Below, piece after piece: positions 9,370 through 18,689 of a stretch of 37,504 nt of DNA. Position 1 is the stretch's first letter, and each line of letters starts with the position of its first letter. The notes under the pieces are model-generated. The model made no database searches, had not been told where the DNA came from, and worked only from the letters and a program-made list of their open reading frames with translations. The DNA comes from Myxococcales bacterium. GTDB lineage: Bacteria; Myxococcota_A; Bradymonadia; Bradymonadales; Bradymonadaceae. The position numbers and the translations under genes were made by a program. The DNA lies in the NCBI GenBank assembly GCA_007119175.1, contig SKQC01000390.1:1-37504 (forward strand), given 5' to 3'.

Positions 9370-10797
9370 GTGAGTGACGATTCCGTCGACGACATCGAAT
9401 ACCCCGACCGCCGGACAGCGCGTCTGGGAATGGTATTGGTCTGCGCGGTGGTCTTCTTCGCCGTGGTCAACGGCAATATGGTCAATGTGGCGCTCCCCTT
9501 TATCGGCCGCGACTTCGGCGTCACCGAAGGGGTCTATGGCTGGATCGTCACCGGTTTCTCACTGGCCTTCGCCATCTTCAACGCCGTCCACGGACGCCTG
9601 GTAGGACGTATCGGTCTACGCCGTCTATATGCCTTCGGAATCGCCACCCTGGGCGGGACATCGCTGCTATTGGCCCTGTCGCCGAATGTGGCATTTGCCA
9701 TCGCCCTTCGAATCATTCAGGGCGCCGGAAGCGCCGCCCTTCCCGCCCTGGGCACAGTCATCATAGCCCGACTATTTGCTCCGGAGCAGCGCGGCGTCGC
9801 CATGGGATGGGTGCTGGCCGTGGTAGGCGTCGCCGCCAGCATCGGCCCCTTTTTAGGGGGGCTACTGGTCGAACTCGGCGGCTGGCGACTCGTCTTCGCC
9901 TCCACCAGTGTCGTCCTGTTGGTCATCCCCGGCATCTGGCGGCTGCTCCCGGCATCACTCGACGAGCGAACCGAGCAGCCCTTCGATCTTTTAGGTGCCA
10001 TCTTATTGGCCGCCGGTGTCAGCGCCCTGCTCTACGGCTTTGTCGTCGTCGAGCGCGCCGGTCCCGGGGCGGAGTTTTTGCTCTTATTGGCGTTCGGCGC
10101 CGCCTGTCTGGTGATCTTTGCCTGGCATATCCAGCGCGTCGACGATCCCTTCGCCTCACCAAAGCTCTTCGCCGATATCCGCTACGTCATCAGCATCACC
10201 GTCGCCTTTTTGGCCAACGCCACCCGTTTCGGGACAATCGTCCTGGTGCCGATCTTTTTAATCGAGGTCAACGAAGTTTCGCCGATCACGGTCGGCCTAG
10301 TGCTCCTTCCGGGCGCTTTATTTATCGCCGTGATCTCACCGGTCGCCGGCCGGGTCGGCGATCGCCTCGGCGCCCGCCTCCCGGTGGCCTGCGGCACAGT
10401 GCTCATCATCGCCGGTAATATCGTCACCGCCCTGACCGCTGGAGGACCAATCTTAGGTCCCACGGTGGGAATGGGGCTGTACGGACTGGGATTTGCCTTT
10501 ATCCAGAGCCCGATGGTCAGCGCCACCTCTCAGATATTGCCCCGCAATCTTGCCGGCACCGGCATGGGTATTTTTATGATGATTTTCTTTCTCGGCGGAG
10601 CCTTCGGTGTCGCTATCAGCGTCACCGTCGTCGAATTGCAGGCCCCGGGCGCCGCCGGCTGGTTCGGCCTCACCAGCGGCCCCGGCGCGGTCTATTCCAA
10701 CGCCATCTTCACCTTGACCGCGCTGGCCGTGGTCGCCCTGTTTCTGAGCCGGGGCATTCCCGGCCATCGGCCATCGCCGCCCCTGCTCAGGGAATGA
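9370..10797 (+). CDS. MFS transporter, DHA2 (EmrB/QacA-like) family
   Basis: Many hydrophobic helices; NMVNVALPFIGRDFGV...WIVTGFSLAFAIFNAVHGRLVGRIGLRRLYAFG and LRIIQGAGSAALPALGTVII are typical of drug:H+ antiporters. Proposed start GTG 9370; the ATG at 9289 overlaps the cytochrome gene. Confidence 0.85.
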   Translation: MSDDSVDDIEYPDRRTARLGMVLVCAVVFFAVVNGNMVNVALPFIGRDFGVTEGVYGWIVTGFSLAFAIFNAVHGRLVGRIGLRRLYAFGIATLGGTSLLLALSPNVAFAIALRIIQGAGSAALPALGTVIIARLFAPEQRGVAMGWVLAVVGVAASIGPFLGGLLVELGGWRLVFASTSVVLLVIPGIWRLLPASLDERTEQPFDLLGAILLAAGVSALLYGFVVVERAGPGAEFLLLLAFGAACLVIFAWHIQRVDDPFASPKLFADIRYVISITVAFLANATRFGTIVLVPIFLIEVNEVSPITVGLVLLPGALFIAVISPVAGRVGDRLGARLPVACGTVLIIAGNIVTALTAGGPILGPTVGMGLYGLGFAFIQSPMVSATSQILPRNLAGTGMGIFMMIFFLGGAFGVAISVTVVELQAPGAAGWFGLTSGPGAVYSNAIFTLTALAVVALFLSRGIPGHRPSPPLLRE

Positions 10798-12670
10798 CTT
10801 CGCACTGCCCCTCTTCGGTACATGTCAGGCCGAAGCAACACTCGGCCTGTTCCTCGCAGCTCTCAAAGGCGCCCACGCAATCCCCTTCGAGCTGACAGGT
10901 ACCGTCGGTGCACTCCAGCGGGGTGCAGCAGTCTCCGGAGTCCTCACAGCTATTGCCCTGAGTGCGACAGGGATCATCGTCGTCGGGGGGATCATCGGGA
11001 ATATCGGCGTCGGCGTCGTCGGGCACGCCGACATCGTCTGTCTCATCGGGCGGATCATCGGGATCGTCATCGGGACATTGATCGCCAACGGTCAAGATTC
11101 GCCGATCGAAGTGAATCGCCGTACGGTGATCGGTGTCGTAATCCTGAGTGTACAAACCACCGAAGACCTCCAATCGATGACCGAAGTCCGCGCCACCGGG
11201 AACACTGTATAAAAACCCGGCCAGCTCAAATCGATGATCCGTGGTGAGTCCGCCGTCGCCTCCCACATAAACCCTCATCAGGGCCGGGTAATTTGGAGAA
11301 CCCAACTGCACGCGGGCCCCGAAGGTGACGTCGCCGGCGACAAAGACATCGAGCTCGGCATCCGCCGTGGGGGTAATAATGGTGCGGTGATCGAAGTGGA
11401 CGTCGCCGTCGATATACAGCGCCGTATTGCCGTGGGCGACGATCGTCAATCGATGGTCGACGTCGATGCCGCTGAGATAATAATTTCCGCAGGGCAGGTC
11501 GATGCGCGTCTCCCCGCCGAGTTCCGAGGGGTTGAGGAGATCTTCGTCGAGTCCGATGACGTCGTTGTCGTTATTATTGCCGCCTCTGGCCTCGACGATA
11601 GAGGCAATATCGATTCGGTCTTCCGGCTCGCACTCCGTACAGGCTGCTCCGATATCGAATTCGTCGCGCTCCACAGAGTCATAGCTTACTCTATCCGGGT
11701 CGTAATCGGAGTCCGGTGACAGGTGAAGCGTGCCGCCAAATTCGAGGGGATCACCATCGACATCGCCGAGGACATAGCCGTGCCGCTCGACGATGAGCTC
11801 ACGCTGAGCCTCCAGATCTCCGCCTGTATAAAGCCGGTCACCAACCCAGGACTCCTGAAACATGCCCAACGGATCTGTGCCGGCGGACCAGATGGTGCCG
11901 GTCATCTCCAGGCGATTGTCGGAGTAAATCGACTCATTGGCCCCCACTCCTCCGCCATATCCCCCGGGAACGTAGGGACCGACGGAGCTGTCGAAGCCGT
12001 CGATATACGCATCGTGTTGAAAAATTACGGACTCACAGGAGCACAGCCCCCAGCGAAAGGTGGTCGACGCCACATCTCCGGCGCATAGATCTTCTTCGCC
12101 GGCTTCCTCGCCGAAGAAAATCGGCGGGCCACCGTCTTCGCACATCTCCGGTTCACCATCGAATTCCACCACGTCGTGGCAGGTCCCGAAGCTACATCCC
12201 GATCCGTCGGCGCAGGCGTTGTCGCATTGTCCACAATGATCTTCATCCCACCGGGTATCGACACACTGGCGATCGCAGGCCGTCATCTGGTAGTCCTCGC
12301 CGGACAGGCACGTGTCGGCGTCGATGCACACCCCGCCCGAGCAGGCCTGATCGTCGCTACAGGAGACGCCGCATCCGCCGCAATTGTCGGGGTCAACGCT
12401 GGCCGGGATGCACTCCCCATCACACTCCACCTGATAGGTCGGGCAATCGTCATCGTCCCAGGGCTCATCGACATCGGTATCGCCGCCGGGTGGAAGGTCG
12501 CCATCGTGCGGCATTTCGGTATCCAATTCGCCGCTGGCATCGCCGACGGCATCACCACCGGCGTCGCCGACCCCATCGTTGTCACCGTTCTCGACCTCGT
12601 CGCTGCAATTACACGCCGAAAATGACAGCATCAATAGTGCCGCCAGAATAGCCATATATCGAATCTTCAT
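10787..12670 (-). CDS. Cys-rich secreted lipoprotein with beta-rich central domain
   Basis: Lipobox LSFSACNCS; Cys modules (DNCGGCGVSC, DHCGQCDNAC) at the N-terminal side; central beta-rich DHR-containing region; C-terminal C-x5-CC-x4-C modules. Confidence 0.8.
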   Translation of the reverse strand: MKIRYMAILAALLMLSFSACNCSDEVENGDNDGVGDAGGDAVGDASGELDTEMPHDGDLPPGGDTDVDEPWDDDDCPTYQVECDGECIPASVDPDNCGGCGVSCSDDQACSGGVCIDADTCLSGEDYQMTACDRQCVDTRWDEDHCGQCDNACADGSGCSFGTCHDVVEFDGEPEMCEDGGPPIFFGEEAGEEDLCAGDVASTTFRWGLCSCESVIFQHDAYIDGFDSSVGPYVPGGYGGGVGANESIYSDNRLEMTGTIWSAGTDPLGMFQESWVGDRLYTGGDLEAQRELIVERHGYVLGDVDGDPLEFGGTLHLSPDSDYDPDRVSYDSVERDEFDIGAACTECEPEDRIDIASIVEARGGNNNDNDVIGLDEDLLNPSELGGETRIDLPCGNYYLSGIDVDHRLTIVAHGNTALYIDGDVHFDHRTIITPTADAELDVFVAGDVTFGARVQLGSPNYPALMRVYVGGDGGLTTDHRFELAGFLYSVPGGADFGHRLEVFGGLYTQDYDTDHRTAIHFDRRILTVGDQCPDDDPDDPPDETDDVGVPDDADADIPDDPPDDDDPCRTQGNSCEDSGDCCTPLECTDGTCQLEGDCVGAFESCEEQAECCFGLTCTEEGQCEVIP

Positions 12671-12824
12671 CGCTCACTCCCAAAAACTTAGAAATAGCCA
12701 TCTGGCGAATCTCAGTCGGTGACTCATCGGATGCGGGGCTACTCCCCTGGACTGTCGCCTCGGTCGGCGATTACCCATTCCATGGTAGTACACACGAGGT
12801 CTGCCTTGTCGATTCTTAAGGTAT

Positions 12825-12830
12825 TATAAT
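12825..12830 (+). promoter_or_regulatory. possible -10 element TATAAT
   Basis: AT-rich stretch GTATTATAAT in the intergenic gap between divergent lipoprotein genes; no strong -35 at ideal spacing. Confidence 0.25.
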
Positions 12831-13007
12831 CGGTACAATTTCTCTTACAAACCCCGGTGTGACGCGCCGTTATTTCTTGCAGCCCTGGCGTCCATCGACG
12901 CCGGTCATCAGGTGGAACTGGGGCCCAATCCGTGCTAAATCAGCGATAGTGGGAATCGTTCACCAGCAGCCTCACAGCCGCTTCTACCCTATTTTCGGAC
13001 AGCTATT

Positions 13008-14966
13008 ATGGCATTCAACACCCGATTCATCGCCGCCGCATCGGCATCGCTATTTCTGCTGGCTTTCGGTCTCGCCTGCTCCAGCGCTCCCGATACGGTG
13101 GACGACGAGTTGCGCCTCGACGAGGAGCGTGCCGAGGATCTGCTTCAGACCCCGGATGTGTTGATGGCCCTGCGCATCGAGCCCGATCGCTTCGCCGAAT
13201 TGACGCCGGCTCTGCAGCGTCTGGCCGACAGTTCCGGCGACCGGGAAATCGCTCAAATCGCCGCCGCCAGCTCCGATCCGGTGGGTCATCTTGCCGAGGA
13301 ATTCGGCATGCCCAACGAATTGCCGTCACTCGACAGCGAGCGCCCCTCCTATCTCGTGGCTTCATCGCTGGGCAATCTCCCATTTTTACAGCCCGCCTTG
13401 CTCGGCATGCCCACCGATCCGGAGGAGTGGCCGGCCTACGTCAATCTGCGCCTGTTATTGCCCACCGAACAGCCCGATTCACTGAGTGAAGAGTTAACGC
13501 CCTGGCTCGACAATCTGATCGACGCCGATATCGTCGGTGCCTATCGACTCTTCGACGGTCCCCAATTCGTCCGCGTCGAATTTACCGTGCCCTTTAGCGG
13601 AGCGGGCCATCGCCAGGGAGTTGACGCCGATGCCTGGCTCGACGATCTGAACCCGGAACAACTTCAGCCCCCGGCGGAAGTCGATTTTCGCCCCACGCCG
13701 GCCTACGACGCCTTCGTTGAGGCCGACTCTCCGGTCGGGTTCTGGTCACCCATCGAGTCTTTTTCCGCACTGGCAGCCTTTGAACTTCTCGACGTCTTTG
13801 CCAGCGACTACAATCAGGTCGGCCCCGCCGGCCAACCCCGCTTTTTCCTCGAAGGCGTCTCCCGGATCGCCGCTGCCGGAGTTGCCGAGGATCCATTGAG
13901 CGCCGAACACGAAGATATCGCCGTCCTCCTGTCGGTTCAGCCCGACGATGCGGTAGCCGTCGACTTTCACGCCACACGCACCGAACGAGGCGCCGATCTT
14001 CACCGCACGATGGAGCGCTCTTATACGTTGCCGGAGTTAGAGACGGCGAGCGCTTTTCTTCACCTGGGCTTTCTCTCCGACCTCGACACGCTTCGCCAGC
14101 AGGCGGAGCTTCCCTATTGGACGACCATCGAGGAGCCCGACGAGCCGATGGGCTTTGAGTCTCTCGACCAATCGGCGCTGCCGTTTAGCGACGACGACAA
14201 CCTGGTCTTTACGACGCTGACGATGGCCCTTCAATATCCCTGGACGGGCTTTTTAATCGGCAGCGAAATTCTCGAACAATTCGTCCCCTTGCCGCGGGCG
14301 ATGCGACTCGACGGGGTCGTCGTCGAAGACAATCCCGAATTGCCCGTAGGCGCCGTGCTCGTCGGCGCCTTTCCCGACGTCCCGGAGACGCGAACGGCGA
14401 TCCAACAACTTTTTATGCTCGCCGAAAGCTATATCCCGGATATGATGGACGCCGAGTTTTTGGAGCGCGGTGATGAATTGCTGGAGGTGCGACTGGTCGT
14501 CGGCATCGAGCTTGCCGAGGCATTTGGAGACTCGCCGGCCTCGGTGGCCGTCGAAGAGCCCAGTGTGACGCTCGACTTGACTGCTCTCGACATATTGGAG
14601 GGGATGGTCGAGGGCACCGAGGAGGCAGCCGACATCTTCGACACCATCCACCTTCGCAGTCGCAGCGAAGAGACCCATCAATCTCTGCGACTATCCATCG
14701 GCACCAGCCAGGAATTAAAGCCGGAACCGATTACATCGCGTCTGGAATCGCTGCGCGCCCCGCAAGATCGGTGTCGAACCGAGATCGCCTCCGCCGCCGT
14801 GGAGCATCTCTCCGATCTGCAACGCGACCCCCAGGGCAAACTCGACGCCTGGATCGCCGCCGTCGAAGAGCGGGCCTCGCGCTGTATCGAGCCCACCGAC
14901 CCGGCCTATTCGATCATCGATGCCCATATCGAACGGGCCCGCGATCTGGCCGCCGAAATTCCGTAA
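13008..14966 (+). CDS. hypothetical lipoprotein
   Basis: Signal peptide with lipobox FLLAFGLACSSAP; 652 aa continuous ORF; no domain recognised. Confidence 0.8.
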   Translation: MAFNTRFIAAASASLFLLAFGLACSSAPDTVDDELRLDEERAEDLLQTPDVLMALRIEPDRFAELTPALQRLADSSGDREIAQIAAASSDPVGHLAEEFGMPNELPSLDSERPSYLVASSLGNLPFLQPALLGMPTDPEEWPAYVNLRLLLPTEQPDSLSEELTPWLDNLIDADIVGAYRLFDGPQFVRVEFTVPFSGAGHRQGVDADAWLDDLNPEQLQPPAEVDFRPTPAYDAFVEADSPVGFWSPIESFSALAAFELLDVFASDYNQVGPAGQPRFFLEGVSRIAAAGVAEDPLSAEHEDIAVLLSVQPDDAVAVDFHATRTERGADLHRTMERSYTLPELETASAFLHLGFLSDLDTLRQQAELPYWTTIEEPDEPMGFESLDQSALPFSDDDNLVFTTLTMALQYPWTGFLIGSEILEQFVPLPRAMRLDGVVVEDNPELPVGAVLVGAFPDVPETRTAIQQLFMLAESYIPDMMDAEFLERGDELLEVRLVVGIELAEAFGDSPASVAVEEPSVTLDLTALDILEGMVEGTEEAADIFDTIHLRSRSEETHQSLRLSIGTSQELKPEPITSRLESLRAPQDRCRTEIASAAVEHLSDLQRDPQGKLDAWIAAVEERASRCIEPTDPAYSIIDAHIERARDLAAEIP

Positions 14967-14981
14967 AAACAAACGATCTCC

Positions 14982-15009
14982 TTGTCAAACCGACGATAGT
15001 GGCTAGCTT
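14982..15009 (+). promoter_or_regulatory. sigma70-like promoter (TTGTCA-16-TAGCTT)
   Basis: -35-like TTGTCA (14982-14987), 16-bp spacer, -10-like TAGCTT (15004-15009), upstream of the DUF2267-like gene at 15102. Confidence 0.35.
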
Positions 15010-15101
15010 ATCCCGACGGATGTGGACATAAATCTCCCCTTTGCCGAGCACCTGATTCGGGCTGCGCGCACGTTCCCCCCTGTCAGCCAAGAGGACTTTC
15101 C

Positions 15102-15725
15102 ATGACATACGAAATCTTTTTAATGCGGGTGATGCATCGCACCGGTCTGACGGACCGAACGACAGCCGACGATCTGACTCATCACGTGGTCAAGAATCTG
15201 GCCTATTGTCTTCCCGAACAGTTGAGCGAGGAGATTGCCCAGGCCCTTCCGGCGCCCTTAGACGGCACCTTGCGCAGCCATGTCGCCATCAATGCCTGCG
15301 ATTTGGACGCCCTGTATCACTCCGTGGCCGAACGCCTCGACGTCGACGTCTCATTCGGTCTTGAATTTACCCAGGTGGCCTGTCAGGTCTTCGGTGAAGC
15401 CGTCGGCCCCGCGGGTCGTCAGACCCTTCAGGCTGCACTTGATCCGGCCTGGCATCCACTCTTCGAGCCTCGCCAGGCGGCGATTAGCCCCCCACGGCCT
15501 CGCCACGATGACCGACGCACATTATCCAGTGCCGAGCCCGGAAGTTCGCGGCCTATAAGCGAGTCTCAGCCCGGCCACCGCAACTCCATCGCCCGCAGCA
15601 GCCGACCCCAATTCGGCACCAAGTTGTCGACGAGCCACGGAAAACCGGAGCACCGCACGCTTGCCGGCGGGCGGCCGGGGAGCTCGCGACCGATAAGCCA
15701 GGGCAATAACGCCCGTGGCGAATAA
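15102..15725 (+). CDS. DUF2267-like protein with basic repeat-containing C-terminal tail
   Basis: N-terminal MTYEIFLMRVMHRTGLTDRTTADDLTHHVVKNLAYCLPEQLSEEIAQALPAPL is DUF2267-like; tail carries PGSSRPIS twice. Confidence 0.65.
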   Translation: MTYEIFLMRVMHRTGLTDRTTADDLTHHVVKNLAYCLPEQLSEEIAQALPAPLDGTLRSHVAINACDLDALYHSVAERLDVDVSFGLEFTQVACQVFGEAVGPAGRQTLQAALDPAWHPLFEPRQAAISPPRPRHDDRRTLSSAEPGSSRPISESQPGHRNSIARSSRPQFGTKLSTSHGKPEHRTLAGGRPGSSRPISQGNNARGE

Positions 15726-15878
15726 GCTCCCTATCCACGGGCACAACGCTTAAGAGCGCTTTCGGGGGGGACAAGACCTCCTTTGCAAGTCGTATCGGAG
15801 GGAATCACAACGTCGGCGATGCGGTTGTGTACGTCGATTAGATCTGTGCCCCCTACAATCCCCAACCGAGACCGTAAG

Positions 15879-17954
15879 ATGACACGCTCGACTCTCCTTA
15901 AAAGCACCGCCATTATAGCTCTCACTTTTTGTTTTTCGGCGTGCAGTTCGGCCCCGCCGACTGACGATGATGCGCCCCCGGCGAAGAGCGACCAGACAGA
16001 ACCAAAAACCCTGGATGCCGATGAGGAATACGAGATCCAATTTCGGGACCGGACCATCGACCTATATCCCTACGTGCAGGGCTTTCCCTACAGCCGATTC
16101 ATGCCTCAAATCGAGCACGGGTTTATGCTGTATTTCGAGGACCGGCCCGATGGAAAATGGCTTCAACACCTCGAATTTGACGGCGACGACGATATCGACG
16201 TCACCGACGGTCGCCGAGTCCATGATATCGACTGGTCGACCCGTAGCTTTCGCCCCGGCTTATACAACCCGGAGCTTGAGCGCTATATCTTTTTGGGCGA
16301 TGAGAAAAATGACGAAATCTTCAATGTCTATGCCCTCGACCTCGACGACGGCAAATTAGAGCAGCTCACCGATGTCGACTATATCTATGGCTATGGGTTT
16401 TCCGACGACGATCGCCTCATGGGCTATGTCGCCCGTCACGGAAGTTCAGAGCCCTTCAATAGCTGCCTGCACGTCCGCGACCTACACAGCGATGAAGACC
16501 AGGTCATCTGGTGTGATGAAGGCGGCGACGATCGCCTGACATGGACGGGCGTCGAATTTTCGCCGGATGCCCACTCAGCAATCGTGCGCATGCAGCACGA
16601 CGGAAATCGAAACACCACCAACCTGGGCCGCTTTATGCTCGACGAACCGGGTCCCCCGCAGCTTTTGTTGGAGCGCGGCGAAAAGCATCTATCTCTGTGG
16701 TGGATGCGCGATAGTTACGACGGCGATCAGCTCCTATATGTCTCCTCGAAGGGCGGTATCAACGACGTATACCGGTACAAATTCGAGACACAAGACAGCG
16801 AACGGATCACCGAGTTGGAGCACGATATCCGAGGTTCGGCACATCTCGAAAAAGAGGGACAGCCACCGCTGCTTGTGCTATTTCTACAACTTCCCTACGG
16901 CACGATCGTCGAGGTCCGCGATCCCGGCGACGGCGAGCTGCTGTGGAGCGAGACCCGCGACGAGACAATCTCGGTGGTCGACGATCACGGCCACGAAGCA
17001 ATCCTGGCGATGAGTTCGGTGAGCACTCCCTTTGCCATGGAACGAGTCGGACTACACGGCGACGACGCAGCGCTGGCTTTTGAGAATTTCGCCTCGGTCC
17101 CCGATGAATTGGCAGAACAACTCATTCAATGCGACGTCGAACGCGTGGAATTCGCCACTTTCGACGAGGTCGACGGCGAGACGCGAATGCTCCACGCCTA
17201 TCTCTTCGAGCCCCGCGAACAACCCCCGGAGCATCTTCGACTGGCACGGATCACCGCATTTTATGGCGGCGGCAACTTCTTTCGCAGCGCCCACCAGATC
17301 ATGTGCGAGGCCGGCATCACCACCTTTAGTCCCTCTCCGCGCGGCTCGCGGGGCTTCGGCGCCGAATTCGCCGCCCTCAACGACGGCGACCTCGGCGGCG
17401 ATGACATCGTCGACTTATTTTACGCCGCCCGCTGGTTGGAGGTCGAACGCCAGTTGCGCCACTACCAAATCGGGGTCTACGGGGCGAGCCACGGTGGTTA
17501 TGCGGCGATGCGGGCGCTGACCTTTCCGCCGGAGACCAACGACCGCGACGATCACTATCAATTCGGGTTCGGTCTCAGCCACGCCGGCATCAGTGATCTT
17601 CTTCACTTTCACCAGACCAGCAATATCCCCGACTGGCTGGTCCTGCTGGCCGGCGATCCGGAAACCGAACCCGAGAAACTGCGCGAGCGCTCACCGTTGC
17701 ACCATATCCAGCGTCTTCAGGCCCCGCTTTTATTGACCCATGGGTCCCACGACAGCCGGGTTCCCGTCGATGAGAGCCGCCGGTTTTCCGAGGCTGCCAA
17801 AGAGCACGATCTGCCTGTATTTTACGAGGAATTCGACGGTCAGGGCCACGGTATCGACGGGCTGTCCAACCGGCTTCGCTATTACCGGGCCATCTTCGAA
17901 TTTCTGGAAAAGCGGGTCGATCCGCGACTCCAAGATCGGGCCGATGCCCATTAA
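15879..17954 (+). CDS. S9-family (prolyl oligopeptidase-like) peptidase, lipoprotein
   Basis: Lipobox FCFSACSS; catalytic GxSxGG in GVYGASHGGYAAM; SHDSRVPVDESRRF and FDGQGHGID fit the Asp/His of the triad. ORF track start 15783; ATG 15879 gives the signal peptide. Confidence 0.85.
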   Translation: MTRSTLLKSTAIIALTFCFSACSSAPPTDDDAPPAKSDQTEPKTLDADEEYEIQFRDRTIDLYPYVQGFPYSRFMPQIEHGFMLYFEDRPDGKWLQHLEFDGDDDIDVTDGRRVHDIDWSTRSFRPGLYNPELERYIFLGDEKNDEIFNVYALDLDDGKLEQLTDVDYIYGYGFSDDDRLMGYVARHGSSEPFNSCLHVRDLHSDEDQVIWCDEGGDDRLTWTGVEFSPDAHSAIVRMQHDGNRNTTNLGRFMLDEPGPPQLLLERGEKHLSLWWMRDSYDGDQLLYVSSKGGINDVYRYKFETQDSERITELEHDIRGSAHLEKEGQPPLLVLFLQLPYGTIVEVRDPGDGELLWSETRDETISVVDDHGHEAILAMSSVSTPFAMERVGLHGDDAALAFENFASVPDELAEQLIQCDVERVEFATFDEVDGETRMLHAYLFEPREQPPEHLRLARITAFYGGGNFFRSAHQIMCEAGITTFSPSPRGSRGFGAEFAALNDGDLGGDDIVDLFYAARWLEVERQLRHYQIGVYGASHGGYAAMRALTFPPETNDRDDHYQFGFGLSHAGISDLLHFHQTSNIPDWLVLLAGDPETEPEKLRERSPLHHIQRLQAPLLLTHGSHDSRVPVDESRRFSEAAKEHDLPVFYEEFDGQGHGIDGLSNRLRYYRAIFEFLEKRVDPRLQDRADAH

Positions 17955-18014
17955 CCCTCATTTCTCACCAGATGGGGGCCGAGGCGATGCTGAAGTCTAT
18001 TTGCAACGGGCTGC

Positions 18015-18491
18015 TCAGGTCGATTTATCATCAACAGTCGACATCTCCAGCTTTCCGATAATCGTCTGCTGACGCTCAGAGGGGATTTCAAAGGCTTTGA
18101 CCAGGTGTTTCAAAAACAAGCGCTCCTGCTCGACCACCTCGGCGTCGGCCAGGGCAATGCGCGAGGCCAGAAAATAACCCTCTTCGCGCAGCCATTCGGC
18201 CCCTAAGCGCTGGCCAATATCGGCGAAGAACGCCTGAAGTGACTCCGCCACAGGCTCCAGCTCTTGGGCCCGCTCCACGGCGTCCTCGACGTATCGGGCC
18301 ATGGTCTGGTCGCCGCTCCACTCGAGCATATCGAGCACCTCCAGCAATTCCCGCTGCTCTACTTTGCGCAATTCACCGTCGATCGCCTTCGCCGCCGTCA
18401 ACAGATCGATGAGCGCCTCATTTTGCTCCTGGTCGAGATTCGCGAATTTCCGCGACGTCTTCAGATTAGCGATAAATTGAAATACCGGCAT
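18015..18491 (-). CDS. TerB-like (tellurite resistance TerB fold) protein
   Basis: All-helical acidic protein with NEALIDLLTAAKAIDGELRKVEQRELLEVLDML...ALADAEVVEQERLFLKHLVKAFEIP, resembling TerB domains. Confidence 0.6.
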   Translation of the reverse strand: MPVFQFIANLKTSRKFANLDQEQNEALIDLLTAAKAIDGELRKVEQRELLEVLDMLEWSGDQTMARYVEDAVERAQELEPVAESLQAFFADIGQRLGAEWLREEGYFLASRIALADAEVVEQERLFLKHLVKAFEIPSERQQTIIGKLEMSTVDDKST

Positions 18492-18689
18492 ATCTATCGT
18501 CCCTATCTAGGAAATTGGGGTTCCCTGACTCGCCCGTTATAAGAAGCATCTATATCAGAGGACCAAATGGAGTCGAAGGTGCGGGTCGCCACCATCGTTG
18601 CACTTCCACTGAGCCGTGACACATTGCAACAAAACCAAGTACGCTCAGCTCCTACGCTCGTCGTTGTGCACGATATCTGGAGTTTACCC

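Noticed and set aside
15806-15829. CACAAC-N12-GTTGTG hairpin upstream of the S9 peptidase gene
   Set aside because: Only 6-bp arms with a long loop and no T-tract; compatible with chance.
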